Below are positions 37,697-50,369 of a DNA stretch of 64,000 bases, one piece after another. Origin of the DNA: Cacajao melanocephalus (taxonomy: Eukaryota > Chordata > Mammalia > Primates > Pitheciidae); contig CAUYLG010062992.1 of the NCBI GenBank assembly GCA_963573385.1, forward strand, positions 1 through 64,000, written 5' to 3'. A program made the position numbers and the translations under genes. The notes below the pieces were generated by a model. It was not told the origin of the DNA. It did no database searches and worked only from the letters and a program-made list of their open reading frames with translations. The first letter of the stretch is position 1, and each line of letters begins with the position of its first letter.

Positions 37697-37859
37697 CTTG
37701 TTCTAGGGAAGAATGGTGATCTCGTCAAAATCGATTTGCCACCAGACATCTTGTTTTGCCTCTGCAGTTTTCCCCTCTGTATCCTTAAAATCAGACCTAT
37801 GATGGCAGCTCCAGAGATAGGAATCAGGATCATCATTGTGAGAACCAAAGCAGGCATGC
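37697..37859 (-). pseudogene. GUCY2GP: GUCY2GP transmembrane exon, frameshift and TAG
   Basis: Acceptor ctactctccag, donor GTGAGG. It begins MPALVLTMMILIPISGAAII then GLILRIQRGKLQRQ. The first 23 or so residues form the single transmembrane helix, followed by a basic stop-transfer segment. One base is missing within 37745-37758. The expected sequence WWQIDFDEITILP resumes one frame over and then meets TAG (37705-37703) where I recall glutamine, followed by N-K. W-W-x-I-x-F/Y-D-E-I is the juxtamembrane signature of this family. Confidence 0.96.
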
Positions 37860-38576
37860 CTGGAGAGTAGAGGCATATTACCTAGGCCTTGCCCAAGAGC
37901 AGTAGCAAGTACATACCTGCCCAGCCGGGCCCTGCTAGGCAGGCTCCTTGAAGGCTCTCCTCCCGTAGGTTTGGGGTAGGACACACGAAGTCCACTCTGA
38001 CTTGTTTCTTCCAGGAATTCATCCCTGACTACCACCCTACTTCCCATTGCAATTCACCTCCCCCTGTGTATAGAAACTTCCACTGCAGAGAAATAATAAT
38101 GATGGCTTCTAACTCTACCACTAGTGTTTATTAAACATTTAACAGTGTGTTCTACTTAGGGTTGTTCTCCAGGCATGAACCGTCTAACTCCAGGACTGGG
38201 CTCCTCACCACTGGGATACACTCCCCTGCTCAGACTCTTTCAACCTCCCTAGAGATGAAGTTCCTGAGACTCAAATCTCAGGAGCCATAGTGGTTCTCCA
38301 CGGGGGAGGCAGGTGATGTTGGTCCCTGGGGGATATTTGGCAATGTCTGGAGACATTTTTCATTGTTCTAACTAGAGGGTTGCTACAGGTATCTGTAGGT
38401 AGAGGCCACGGATGCTGCTAAACATTTAATAATATACAGGAACACATAGCTCAAAACACCAGGCTCCCCATACACAAAAATGATCTGGCCCAAAATGTCA
38501 GTAGTGCTGCCTGCCATGGAGAGCCCTTGCTATAGAGAGTCTTTTTCTGCTACCTTTTCCAAGCAGCCATACTTAC
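37860..38576 (-). other. GUCY2GP: short intron with MER5A
   Basis: A MER5A element fills 38320-38525. The rest is single-copy, with nothing recognised. Confidence 0.6.
38320..38525 (+). mobile_element. MER5A (hAT)
   Basis: 'gggggatatttggcaatgtc', 'tggagacatttttcattgtt' and 'aaaatgtcagtagtgctg' follow the MER5A consensus as I know it. Confidence 0.8.
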
Positions 38577-38686
38577 CTGTAAAAGCAGGCTCAGTTTCAC
38601 AGAGCTCATTATAAAATCCACAGCCAGGTCTGTCTTCAGGAAGGGAGCCATGGGGCCAAGTAATATTGGAGAAATACCTTGTGGGT
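38577..38686 (-). pseudogene. GUCY2GP: GUCY2GP extracellular exon before the membrane
   Basis: Acceptor ttttcttttaaag, donor GTAAGT. It encodes PTRYFSNITWPHGSLPEDRP then GCGFYNELCETEPAFT, 36 codons plus split bases, open. The two close cysteines (G-C-G-F-x-x-x-x-C) are the conserved juxtamembrane disulfide region of receptor cyclases. N-I-T is a potential N-glycosylation site. Confidence 0.96.
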
Positions 38687-40090
<1,404 letters not shown>

Positions 40091-40226
40091 CTGATTACTT
40101 TCTGATAACTGTCATAATGAAGAAAAGGAAGAAAAAGGGACTCATTTTCAGATTTCTATAGGGCATAGACAGAGTAATCCATGTGCCTTTCTCCCTGGGC
40201 ATCCACAAACACAGGGCTAGTGATTC
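40091..40226 (-). pseudogene. GUCY2GP: GUCY2GP extracellular exon with TAG
   Basis: Acceptor tctcttctttctag, donor GTACCA. It encodes ITSPVFVDAQGERHMDYSVY, AL*, then KSENESLFLPFLHYDSYQKV and I. D-x-x-G-E-R-x-x-D-Y-x-V is a hallmark of the ligand-binding region in this family. TAG is at 40158-40156 where I recall glutamine. The exon starts by completing a glycine codon and ends with two bases of an arginine codon, matching both neighbours. Confidence 0.96.
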
Positions 40227-40954
40227 CTAGAAAGAAGAGATTGTACAAGGTCGGGAGAGGGAGAGAAATGCGTGGCTCAAAATGCCAGCTTGCCTCAACC
40301 CAAATCAGCAGAACCCCCTTCCCCAACAGCCCTGAAAAACCAGACAGGGTTTTTGCCATTTCAGGGAATCTGAGACAGGGTCAACGGGGACGAGTAAAGG
40401 GAAGAAGATAGTTCAGAGATGGCATCCTGGTAGGGCTAAAGGGCCACGGTGGGCAGGCAGATGTATTTTCTTAGGTCCACACTGGGGAAGCCCATGCAGC
40501 ACTTAAAAAAAAAAAAGTTTGTTTCCAGTTAATTTCACTTAAAACCTCAGATTTGTGCTTCCCTTGAAGAATCAGATGTGACATCATGGCAGCAGTTGTC
40601 TGGGACCGAGGGACAGCTACTTCCTCCAGTTCCTCCCACCTTCCTCCCCGACCCCACCCACCTCATGTCTTCATGCTGCCAGGCCCTGGGGCACAAGTTT
40701 GCAATTTCTGTTCTCAGGGCAGACCCTTTCCTCCTCATCTTGGTGCAGAGGCTTTGCAGGGCGCTCAGTCCTGGCCTGCTGTGCTCTTTGTTCTTTCTTA
40801 GGATGTGCTTAACTCTACTCCTGAAGGAATGCATCCGAGATCTTGGAAGCACAGCTTCACTTGAAGCACAGCTCCTTCACACCACAAACTGGTGCATAGG
40901 CTCTGACAGAGGACCTTTTGCTGATTTTGTCCCACTGGGGACAGGACACAAAAT

Positions 40955-41165
40955 TACTGCTTATAAGGCACCTACTAAGTGCCAGGCACTGCAGGTTGTG
41001 TTGACTTCCCATGTCTCATCCCAATTCCCTTCAGAGGGGGCACCATCATCTGCTCCCAACAGGCGAAGCTTAGAGGCATGAACTCTTTAATTCTTCCTTC
41101 CAGGGCCAGGAAGAGGTGCAGCTGGTACTCAAACCCAGGCCTATCGGGCCCCAAGTGCCATGTTC
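40955..41165 (-). mobile_element. MIR SINE
   Basis: Reverse MIR: 'cacctactaagtgccaggca', and later 'ggtgcagctggtactcaaa'. Confidence 0.65.
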
Positions 41166-41962
41166 TTTCCAGCAGGCCACACTGCCTTTCTGCGTACACA
41201 CGTGTGGGCATCCTGTATGTGGGTATTAAGCACAGCGCCTTCCTGAGGTTTGCACGGGAAAGGCCAGAGCTCCTGCAACAACCAGGACCACTGCTTTCGG
41301 TGTGCATTGTGTTCACTGAGCCAAAGCCCATGGGGGTAGGGGGCCTGCTCCCTAGCTTGGCCTCCTGGAGGACACTCTCCTTATGAAATGGTACAAAAGC
41401 CCTTCAGTACTGGCCAGTGGAATGGATGCCACCATGTGGCAGAAAGGAACACCGGAAGCAGAGTCAAATACTCCAGTTCTGCCAAGGTCTGCCCTGCAGC
41501 CCACAGGGGAACAGAAGCCAATTGGGAAGGGGTGAGGAGGGCCGTTTGGTCATGAGTCCCTGAAAGGGGCCCACGGGCTCCAGAACCAAAGTGGCATGAC
41601 TCAGGCTCTTAAAGGGCCTCACTGCTCTTCACACCCTCCCCTCGTTCCGGCATGAAGAATTCCTAAAACAACAGGAAAGAGGAAATGAAATGGTCTGGCA
41701 GAGGGGATTAAACTGAGAGCAGAAAGAAGGATCCCCCCTTGGAACCCCTACCTTTTTTAAGTAAATGCTTTAGGGTCTGAAAGGAGAAATAGAAGTAGGT
41801 GAATATTTCCACTTGCAAAAGGTATTAATAGGGTAAACATGACCTGCTTCTATGAAAACTCCAAAGAGCAGGCCTTGACTGCTGTCTTTAAATTTTCAGA
41901 CAAATTTTAGGTAATCATTTATTGAGTGATAAGCCAAAGCAAGGATAAAAATAGTGACCATT

Positions 41963-42080
41963 TGGCCAGACACAGCAGCTCACACCTATGATCCCAGCAC
42001 CAAGGTGGAAGGCACCTTGAGCCCAGGAATTCAAGACCAATCTGGGTGACAGAGCAAGACCCTGTCTCAAAAAATAAATA
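41963..42080 (+). mobile_element. Alu monomer-like fragment
   Basis: 'ggccagacacagcagctcac' to 'aagaccctgtctcaaaa' with most of the middle absent. It leads into a purine repeat. Confidence 0.85.
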
Positions 42081-42222
42081 GGAGAAGAAAAGAAGAAGAA
42101 GAGGAAGAGGAAGAGGAAGAGGAAGAAAGAAGAAGAAAGAAGAAAGAAGAAGAAGAAGAGGAGGAAGAGGAAGAGGAAGAGGAAGAAGAGGAGGAAGAAG
42201 AAGAAGAAGAAGAAGAAACTAC
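42081..42222. repeat. (GAA)n/(GAGGAA)n purine tract
   Basis: About 140 bases of pure A/G on this strand, apparently grown from the Alu tail. GAA runs and GAGGAA hexamers alternate. Confidence 0.97.
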
Positions 42223-42234
42223 TATTTAGTGAGC

Positions 42235-42440
42235 AAATACTATGTGCTAGGTGCATGTCATATTCTCATTACTCCTATGTTACAGGACAGCAAAGAACAT
42301 GAGCCCTGGAGAAGGCAAGCTTTATTTTGAATCCTGGCTCCACCATCTAATAACTTTGTGATCTTAGATGTGGCTATTATTATTTCTGTTTGGGGTAGCA
42401 GGTGTTATCCCTGTCTTACAAGTGAGAAATCTAGAACAAG
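42235..42440 (-). mobile_element. MIR SINE (diverged)
   Basis: 'gagcaaatactatgtgctag' and later 'atccctgtcttacaagtgag', the reverse MIR order with an extra segment between. Confidence 0.5.
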
Positions 42441-42952
42441 AAAGATCAAAGCAGTTGGTCAGTGCTGAGGGTGATTTCCAAACAGTTCACTCCCCAGCCT
42501 ATATTCATCCCCACCAGGAAAGCAAGAGTGAGTCTACAACCCATCTTTAGAAGTCTGTGGTGCCAGGGCCCCCATCACAGAGGCTGCCCATGGGAAGTGA
42601 CCCCAAGAGACATGTCTCACGTTCCTGAGTTTTATCCTTGATGGACTCAGTGAATGGCACTGAGGGGGAGACTTCCCAGGGGGAATGGGGATAAGGTGCC
42701 CAGCAGCCTCCTCTCCTGGTCTGGGCAGGCTCTGGGCAGAAGGATAAGTGAATTGTGGGAGCTGGAAGGTCTTAACCTCAACCACCCTTATGGAAGGAAG
42801 ACTGGAATCTGCACGAGAAAGATGAATTCTGGAGTTCAGTGTGAGGCAGGCCCTAAGAGAGGCTTTTAATTACATGCCCAAGATCGCAAAGCTCTCACAG
42901 GCCAGAGCCACAGGTCTGAGTTTAGAACACCCCCCAGCAGTAAGCCGCCTAC

Positions 42953-43097
42953 CCTGCACCACGGTCTGACTGGAACCTTTCAGAGTGTTCACCAGCTGCT
43001 GCCCATCCTGGAAGTCGCCTCCAGCCTTTATCGTCTGCTTCACAGTCTCAGCATAGAGCAGGACACTGTCGTGAAGGTAGGCAGAGTAAGGGCTCAC
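42953..43097 (-). pseudogene. GUCY2GP: GUCY2GP extracellular exon
   Basis: Acceptor cttgtcttattgaag, donor GTAGGC. It encodes VSPYSAYLHDSVLLYAETVK, QTIKAGGDFQDGQQLVNTLK and GSSQTVVQ, 48 codons plus one base, open. A-x-x-x-D-x-V-x-L-Y-A is the helix of the periplasmic-binding-protein-like (ANF) fold. The final G pairs with GA of the next exon. Confidence 0.97.
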
Positions 43098-43497
43098 CTT
43101 CAATAAGACAAGCAAAGCTGGATCTCAAGAGGTTCATGGCCTCTTGAGTCACCATCCAGCACTTAGTTAGGAGGAATCTCTCTTCATCCACCTGACAATG
43201 GCACACAGCACGTTCTTCCTTCATCCCACAGAGTAGAGGCCCCAGCACATGCCTGTGCCTGTGCTATGAAACCCAGACATCGCAGCCTTCATTTTCCCTC
43301 TGAATGCCTCATTTCCCAATTAGATCTCCTGATCCTTCAGGCATGCTCTTCAGGCTGCAGGTGGGAGGGAGTATGGTTTCAGGGAAAGAGGGTACATTTT
43401 GAAACTAGACCAGCTCAGCTTCCTGCTGGCAATGAGTTCTGGGGAAAGTTCTAGAGCCTCTCTGAATCTCAGCTCATTTGTTTATAAAATGGTGATA

Positions 43498-43784
43498 GGC
43501 CAGGAGCAGTGGCTCACACCTATAATCCCAGAACTTTGGGAAGCCAAGGTGGGTGGATCACAAGGTCACAGTTCGAGACCAGCCTGGCCAACACAGTGAA
43601 ACCCCATCTCTACTAAAAATACAAACATTAGCCAGGAATGCTGACGGGCACCTGTAGCCCCAGCTACTCAGGAGGCTGAGCAGAAGAATCGCTTGAAGCT
43701 GGGAGGTAGAGGTTACAGTGAGCCGAGATTGTGCTATTGCACCCTAGGCAACAGAGTGAGATTCCGTCTCAAAAAAAAAAAAAT
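43498..43784 (+). mobile_element. Alu SINE
   Basis: Dimeric Alu lacking several bases near the end of the right arm. Confidence 0.95.
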
Positions 43785-44380
43785 GGGGATAAAACAGCTG
43801 TCCGGTCGAATGTGACAATAGTTAAATGAGGCATAGTAGGTAAACTATCCATTGCAGTCTCTGACCCTTAGTAGATCTTCAGGAAGACCTTCTATTGGTC
43901 AGTCAAGGAAAATACAAGTGCCTAGTAAGTGCCAGGCACTGTTTTTCCACAGTACCAGGTTCAAAGCTGACACTTAGTAGATTGCTCCTCAAATATTCTT
44001 CAATTGATTATCTTGTCTTGTATGTTGGGATCCACAATCAGCACCCTCATTTCTAATCAAGCTCCTTGTCATCAGTGGCCTGTGGTCACCTGAGGGCTTC
44101 AGCTTGGCCCCACACTGGAAGTAGCTCCAGCTCTGGACAGAGGTCGCCCTTCAAAAAATTCTCTGTGAAAGCCAGAGACTCTGCCTCCTCATCACACACA
44201 TACTGGGATGAGCATAGGCAGATCCTCTCTCCTGACCATCTCCTCCCTGTTCCAACCCATCTGCTGGCCCTGACCTGTCCTAGCTACACATCTCCGACCA
44301 CTTCATCCTGGGTCGAGGTCCTGGCATCCTCCTGGGAAAGGAAATTGTCATGGTCTGGGTACCCATTAATATCTGTTCTA

Positions 44381-44676
44381 TGCCAGGCACAATCTCTCAT
44401 GCCTGTAATTCTAGCACTTTGGAAGGCCAAGGCAGAAGGATTGCTTGAGCCCAGGAGTTCAAGAACTGCCTTGGCAACATAAGGAAATCACATCTCTACA
44501 AAAAAAAAATTTGTTTTAATTATCAGGATGTGGTGGCATGTGTCTGTGTTTCCAGCTACTTGGAAGGCTGAAGTAGGAGGATTGCTTGAGTCCAGGAAGT
44601 GGAGGATGCAGTGAGTGCAATTGCACCACTGCACTCTAGCCTGGGTGACAGCGCAAGCCCTTCCCTCAAAAAAAGA
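44381..44676 (+). mobile_element. Alu SINE (old, J-like)
   Basis: Strongly diverged Alu: 'gccaggcacaatctctcatg' at its start. Confidence 0.88.
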
Positions 44677-44729
44677 AAGTATCTGCTTGGCTACTTCCAC
44701 AGACAGTGTTGCTAAATACACAATAACAC

Positions 44730-44850
44730 AGCCTGGCCTGGGAGGTAGATGCCATTATAAGTCCCAGTTCACAGATGAAGGAGACCGAGGTGTAAGGATG
44801 TAAAGCCATTCACTACAAGGTCCTACAGTTAGCAAACAGCAGCAGTAGGA
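44730..44850 (-). mobile_element. MIR SINE (diverged)
   Basis: 'cccagttcacagatgaagga' and 'gtcctacagttagcaaacag', the reverse MIR core. Confidence 0.5.
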
Positions 44851-45106
44851 TGGGGGAATAGCCTCTGCTCCAAAGGCCAATGGCCTTTCACCCAGTAACC
44901 TCTGGGTGAATTTTACAAGAGAGCATAAAATTGCTGTTTATTTTGGGTGTGGAAGATGGGGAAATGCATGTGCATGTGCACCTGCATGTGTGTCAAGGGG
45001 ATAGGGGGAGATGGGGAGAAATAAGAGAGAAAAATACGAAAGCCAAACCCAAATATGATCAAAGAAGGGGAGGTGGGAGCCTGAGCTGGAAGACTCGGCA
45101 TCAGAC

Positions 45107-45292
45107 CTGCTCCTCCAAGGAGATGGTGCTGTGCAAGGGTGGCCTCCTCAGTGTTCAGTAGACTTGTTTCCAAAACCCTTCGTCTCCGCAGCCTTTTCCG
45201 TAGGAGCTGAGGGCAATGAGAAGCACTGACCCATACACCTTGGGGAAGTGTGTCATTTTCTGATTTGTCGGTACTTCCTTCCAAAAACTGTC
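45107..45292 (-). pseudogene. GUCY2GP: GUCY2GP extracellular exon with TGA
   Basis: Acceptor ccataggactttttag-type tract ending TTTAG, donor GTCTGA (GT retained, rest weak). It encodes DSFWKEVPTNQKMTHFPKVY, GSVLLIALSSYGKGCGDEGF, WKQVY*, then TLRRPPLHSTISLEEQ: 62 codons, phase 0. The stop TGA is at 45157-45155, where I recall glutamine in rodents. F-P-K-V-Y-x-S-V-x-L-I-A and L-R-R-P-P identify it as GC-G. Confidence 0.95.
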
Positions 45293-46317
45293 CTAAAAAG
45301 TAATAGAATACATGTTGTTATTCCATAGGAAATGCCTTGGCAAGGGAACTGCATATAAGGCAATGTTTAATTTGAACCACTACATTCTATGTTTTTTCAT
45401 TCAAGAAGTATTTATTAGTAGGTGCTAGGCAAGATACAAAGATGACTCAGACACAGATCCTGTCCATAAGGAGCTTACAGTCTAATCGTGGAGAGAAAGC
45501 ACATACGTGGGATACATGGTCACAGCTATGTTTCAGTAAGATGAATCTAACATTGGGTATAGAGTAGGCTGGAGTAAGAAGAGGTTAAGTGAAGCTGAGA
45601 GACTACTGCAATTACATAGGTGAGGAAGAAAGATGTGAAAGACTTGAGGTAGAACTAACAGGACTTAGCTGGCGACTGGATGTGGAGAATAACAAAAATG
45701 GAAGCAGATAACTCAGACTTTAGCATGGATGATGTCATGAACTGAAAGAACGAACAAGTTTTTGCAAGTCAATGAAAATTTCATATAAAATTCTTTTGCA
45801 TAACAACAAACTGCCTGGGATATACTAGGCACAATCAGGAAGAAATGGCTAGTTACCCAGACCAATAACGGAAGCACCTCAAAATGGCCAGTAACTTCCT
45901 CCCCTTCTATGTCCATCCCTCAAAATTTCCCAACAATTTCCTCCACGGTATATTGCCTAATATTGATTAAATTCAAGAACCACTAAATTCTAATTCTTGG
46001 AAACAGTGATTCCAGAAGGCCTGCAATACAAGGTCCACGTTCTCTAGCTGGCATAGAAGCAGTAGAAGGAAAGCCACAAATAAAAATAAATAAAACTGTA
46101 CCTGATGCATACAGCAGCTAAGATCCAGAAAGCTTACCTACTATCAATGATTGCAGAAAGTTGAAAAGATTGGGATTTGAAAACATTCTTGCTTTTTTTT
46201 TTTTTTTACTTGTGGCTTAAGTGTTTTGTTATCATCATCATAATCTATATTGTTACTATGATGAATAGTATATACTCATACATATGTGTGTATGCATGTA
46301 TAGATACATATGATGAT

Positions 46318-46350
46318 ATCACACACACACACTCACACACACACATATAT
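46318..46350. repeat. (CA)n microsatellite
   Basis: Interrupted CA run next to TA-rich sequence. Confidence 0.9.
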
Positions 46351-47034
46351 CTGGTGATATCATACCGTAATGTTCTGCAGCTTGATTTTTTTCCATCTAA
46401 ACCTATACTGGGAATACTTTTGTAAAATAGATTTATGCTATTCTTTCATGAAGCAGCATGAATTCAATCACATGGACACTGGTATATTCTTAGTTCTGTC
46501 TTCTTTCTGCCACTACACGCCCGTTGGAACTGGATCATCAAGGCATGGGGAGAAAGCCACAGGGAGCTGAAAAGTTTCCCTGCCAATACTGAATGTAGTC
46601 CATCCTCTCCTATCCTCATCTGCCTGAAGGCAGAGACAAGGGGAAAGGTGAAGAGAAACGCAGGTGGTCACAATAGAAATCTAAGGTAAGAGAGTGTTCT
46701 GGAAAGTCTGGCATGCATTTAGAATTCCAGCTGACCAGCCAAAGAAATCTGAGATGCTTTTGTGGATCTGAAAGACTTCATGATAAAGAAAGAAAAATCT
46801 GGGACATTACTATATATCTTCCTTTACTTGCTTCTGTCCCATTTCAGCTTCTTGTGATCGTATTTTTAAAAAGTTCATTTTAAAAGATAAAACTGCTAGA
46901 AAAATGATGCAATGTGTCCATAGGAAAAGGCAAGTGGCTTTTACAGATACCTGATGTGTGATATGCTTATAAGCACAGACACAATAGCCCCATGAGGCAG
47001 ACACCATGTGCGTTATTTCCATGCATCGGTGCCC

Positions 47035-47260
47035 AGAAGTGGAAAAGGAGCCCAGCCCACCTGGATTTGAATGCTAACTCTCCCTCACACCAGTGGGATG
47101 GCCTTGGGCAAGTTTTTTTATCTCTCTGAACCTCAGTTTCCTCTTCAGTAAAGTGAGGATGATAAAAGCATCTACCCCATAGGGCAGTTGAGAGCTGAAA
47201 TAAGCTTTAATGTATTAAGTACTCACAGTGGGGCCCAGTACTCCATAAACCCTCCAGAAG
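47035..47260 (+). mobile_element. MIR SINE
   Basis: 'cacctggatttgaatgctaa', 'ggccttgggcaagttttttt', 'gaacctcagtttcctcttc'. Confidence 0.75.
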
Positions 47261-47279
47261 GCAGAGCTGTGTGGGGTGA

Positions 47280-47480
47280 GCTCAGAGTCTGAAAGGCCCA
47301 TTCTGGAAGACCAGCTATGCCACTTGGGAGCTCTGAGATCTTAGGTAAGGTACCTTACCTATTTAAGCCCTGGCTTTTTTATATGTACATTGGAATGCTA
47401 ATAATATCTACCTTCCAAGGCTGTTAGAAATACCAAGTACAAAATTTACAGGCATGTAAATAATGCATTTAATAACTGGC
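47280..47480 (+). mobile_element. MIR SINE
   Basis: Second copy in tandem: 'accagctatgccacttggga', 'ggtaccttacctatttaagc'. Confidence 0.6.
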
Positions 47481-47819
47481 TCGCAAAGCCATTGAGAATA
47501 TTCAGTGCAATCATGTCTGTAAAATGTGTAATTTGGTCTTCATAGTAAGCACATGGTATTTTTAGCCGTTCTCATCATTACCAAAAGAATCAGACCACCT
47601 AAGAAGTGCCTCATTGGATTAGTATATTGGTCTTCCCAGCCTTTTGTTAGAGCTTCAACAGGGACACAGGGAGGTGGCTATGGAAGAAAAAGAAGTGAGA
47701 GCCTCTTGTGTCTGAGAGTCCCTTGGGAAGGTCTCAGCTACCAGGTAGAAATGATAGTTCTTTCTCAACCAGTGTTTGCTGACATGGAGTACAGAGGACC
47801 AGGCCCTCAAGCCAGCTGG

Positions 47820-48010
47820 CCTAGTTCAAGACCTGTTTCAGTCTTTCACTAGCTGTGCAGAAGAACTCTGGGTAAGTTCTTATTGCTCAGTCTGAGTCTT
47901 GCAATTTTAAGATGAGGACGCAAAAGTGCCTACCTCCTAGGGTTGTAGTAAGTACTCAGTGAGCTAATACATCCGGGTCATCGCCAAGTGCTCCATGCTT
48001 ACTACCTCTT
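47820..48010 (+). mobile_element. MIR SINE
   Basis: 'tcactagctgtgcagaagaa', 'tacctcctagggttgtagta'. It ends 35 bases before a GUCY2GP donor. Confidence 0.65.
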
Positions 48011-48044
48011 ACTACCAGAGCCATTGAGTGTCAACAGTACCCAC

Positions 48045-48154
48045 CTCCAACTGCTGCAAAATGATGAAAACAAATTCTCCAGTGTTGAGTCCTACGTTCT
48101 CTGCAGCCAGCAGAATAATTTTTGCATCCTCTGAGCTGCAGATTAAGATGATAA
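48045..48154 (-). pseudogene. GUCY2GP: GUCY2GP extracellular exon
   Basis: Acceptor ttttcattcttatag, donor GTGGGT. After completing a valine codon it encodes IILICSSEDAKIILLAAENV then GLNTGEFVFIILQQLE, 36 codons, open. The V-I-I-x-C-x-S and G-E-F-V-F-I motifs are strands of the ligand-binding fold. It ends in phase 0, matching the exon at 45292. Its starting phase requires one base from a preceding exon that I could not locate. Confidence 0.96.
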
Positions 48155-48207
48155 CTATAAGAATGAAAAGAAGAGTCAGCCAGTTGCATGTGCTCATGTG
48201 TGTGTGC

Positions 48208-48238
48208 TTTCTCATGCATGCTCTCTCTGTCTCTCTCT

Positions 48239-48276
<38 letters not shown>
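48208..48276. repeat. (TC)n microsatellite
   Basis: CT run with a single interruption, 60 bases from the acceptor of the 48045-48154 exon. Confidence 0.95.
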
Positions 48277-48277
<1 letters not shown>

Positions 48278-48325
48278 CTAGCCTAAAGCCACTCCAAATG
48301 AGACATGAGCTTTTTCTTTCCTTGG

Positions 48326-48407
48326 GCATGCTTTGGGAAACAGGAAACTTTTTACTTCTTTAAAAACTCAGGGACTAGTTTAGGCATTCCTGTTTCCCAA
48401 AGCATGC
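48326..48407. repeat. perfect 21-bp inverted repeat, 40-bp loop
   Basis: Arms 48326-48346 and 48387-48407 are exact reverse complements (left arm begins GCATGCTTTGGG). Confidence 0.93.
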
Positions 48408-48505
48408 TGTGTACAAACTAGCAGCTATAGCATTGAGGTCTTTGCTGCAGCTGCCCCACAGTGTACAAGTCAAAAAAAGTTTGAGATCACTTCTGTGCTC
48501 TAGGT

Positions 48506-48542
48506 TGTTTTGTTTTGTTTTGTTTGTTTCGTTTTGTTTTTG
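48506..48542. repeat. (TTTTG)n repeat
   Basis: Pentanucleotide run with two variants. Confidence 0.93.
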
Positions 48543-48849
48543 GCTCAAAAGTTAGAACAGCAGGCCTGGCTTGTGACTTCTCAGCCATACATCAGTTAAG
48601 AGGAGTTCACAGAGGACCTAGAATCAAGGGCATTTGGACTTTCTGAGTTAGGCTGGCAGTGTCTTCGCATAATTGAGTTTGCATAATTGAGTTTATGTAC
48701 ACGCAAACCCCAGTGTAAGGCATGTGCATAAACCTCAGATTCTGTGAGTCTATGGGTTACACTGGGCCCTCACTTTTATAATGTTGATGACACTGTCTTG
48801 GATCCAACTTGCAGAGGCAAGGCCTCAGAGAAAAAAGATAACAAAAGTG

Positions 48850-49030
48850 AGCATTTATTGAGCACTTATTATTTGCCAAGCACTCTAAGAGCTAACATAT
48901 ATCATTTCAACTTTCGCAACATTTATTATTATTACCCCCTTTATAAGATAAAACAGGGAGACACAGAGATGTGTTACATAGCTAGCAAATAGTGAAGCAG
49001 GATCGGAATTCAGGAAATATAGTTCCATAA
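48850..49030 (-). mobile_element. MIR SINE
   Basis: Reverse MIR with 'tttattgagcacttattatt' and 'tagctagcaaatagtgaagc'. Confidence 0.78.
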
Positions 49031-49860
49031 CCCACACTCATAGCTATTCATTCTCTCTTTCTTTCTTAATTTCTCCCTGATTCATTTTTCATTCATTTTA
49101 ATGAGGGGCCTATCACATACAAAAACTTTGGAGACCTTGCTCTTAAAGGAGCTCATGGTTTATTACAAGAACCAAAGTAGCTCTAAAGTTAAATATGTTC
49201 TTTAAGATTTATAGATAATAGATCTATAGCAATTTAGAGAAGTCAATAATTACTTTTGATTGGGGAATTAGGGATATGTAGGGCAGGGGTGGAGGGATAA
49301 AGAAAGGTTCCATGACATTTGATATTAACTCTGAGACAGGTAGCCTTTGAACAGATAGAAATGTGTCAGATGGGGAATTCCAGGAGAGATTGACTGAAAT
49401 TTAAATGTGAACTTAATCCTGCAGCTCCAACTAATGATAGTTCTGCAGTGTTGTTGAGAGGAGACCTGGGCTGCTCCTTCCTGTTTATCTTTTGCATCAA
49501 CACTTTTGACATGATACCCAAGGACATCAACAAAGCTCATCCCAATAACCAAACAAATACTAGTCATTCATGTCCCTCGGTCTCTTGCTGTAGGTAATGT
49601 AGTCTGCCATAATTGATTCTTTCTCATTTACTTTCACCATCACTGATTAATTTATTATACACACCAAAGCCTACTCAAACAATTGATAGTTTTCTATTTA
49701 AAACCAAGCATTTGTTTCTTCTTAATTTTCCTGAGTCTTGCAGCTGACAATGTAAGAGTGAAAAATAAGAGTCTACACACAACAGTATCAAGTTCAAACA
49801 ATCAACAAGAGGAGGAACAGGATAGAAGAATGAACAATTATTGATTTGAAAGGCTTTCTG

Positions 49861-50155
49861 GCCAGATGTGGTGGCTTACGCCTATAATCCCAACACTGTG
49901 GGAGGCCGAGATGGGTGGCTCACCTGAGGTTAGGAGTTCGAGACCAGCCTGGCCAACATGGTAAAACCCCGTCTCTATTTAAAATGCAAAAATTAGCTGG
50001 GCGTGGTCAGGCATGCCTGTAATTCCAGCTACTCGGGAGGCTGAGGTGGTAGAATGGCTTAAACTTGGAAGGCGGGGGGCTGCAGTGAGCCGAGATTTTG
50101 CCACTGCACTCCAGCCTGGACAACAGAGCGATACTTCGTCTCAAAAAAAAAAAAG
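49861..50155 (+). mobile_element. Alu SINE
   Basis: Dimeric Alu, 215 bases from the first GUCY2GP exon. Confidence 0.95.
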
Positions 50156-50369
50156 AGAAAGACTTTATTTAAAGAGAATGTTAACTCTTCTAATTACGTA
50201 GTCTAATTGCATCTCAAAAATGGTATTCAAGATCTACACGGTTATTGTTATAATAATGTGATCCTTGTCAAGAGATTATTAAAATCTGTACCATTATCTT
50301 TAAGGCGACCTCTTCCAATGGAAACTCAGTCAAAGTTTCCAGAGGTTATATATACTCTACCTCCTCTAC

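Larger units (their letters stand above)
45293..48044 (-). other. GUCY2GP: intron with several MIRs
   Basis: No Alu in 2.75 kb, unusual for this window. It holds old repeat remnants near 45400-45770, an AC microsatellite at 46318-46350, and three MIR copies from 47035 to 48010. The rest is A/T-rich single-copy sequence. Confidence 0.6.
48155..50369 (-). other. GUCY2GP: gap where one GUCY2GP exon is missing
   Basis: The protein should have about 115 more residues here, around the motif W-N-I-P-M-F-D-F-V-G-Q as I recall for rodents. I read the minus strand and found no match and no suitable acceptor/donor pair. The interval holds a TC run, a 21-bp inverted repeat, (TTTTG)n, a MIR and an Alu. 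Confidence 0.7.

Noticed and set aside
40578..41386. Plus-strand frames of 167 and 135 codons
   Set aside because: They overlap a MIR and intron sequence opposite to the gene, with no similarity to anything I know and no exon-like borders.
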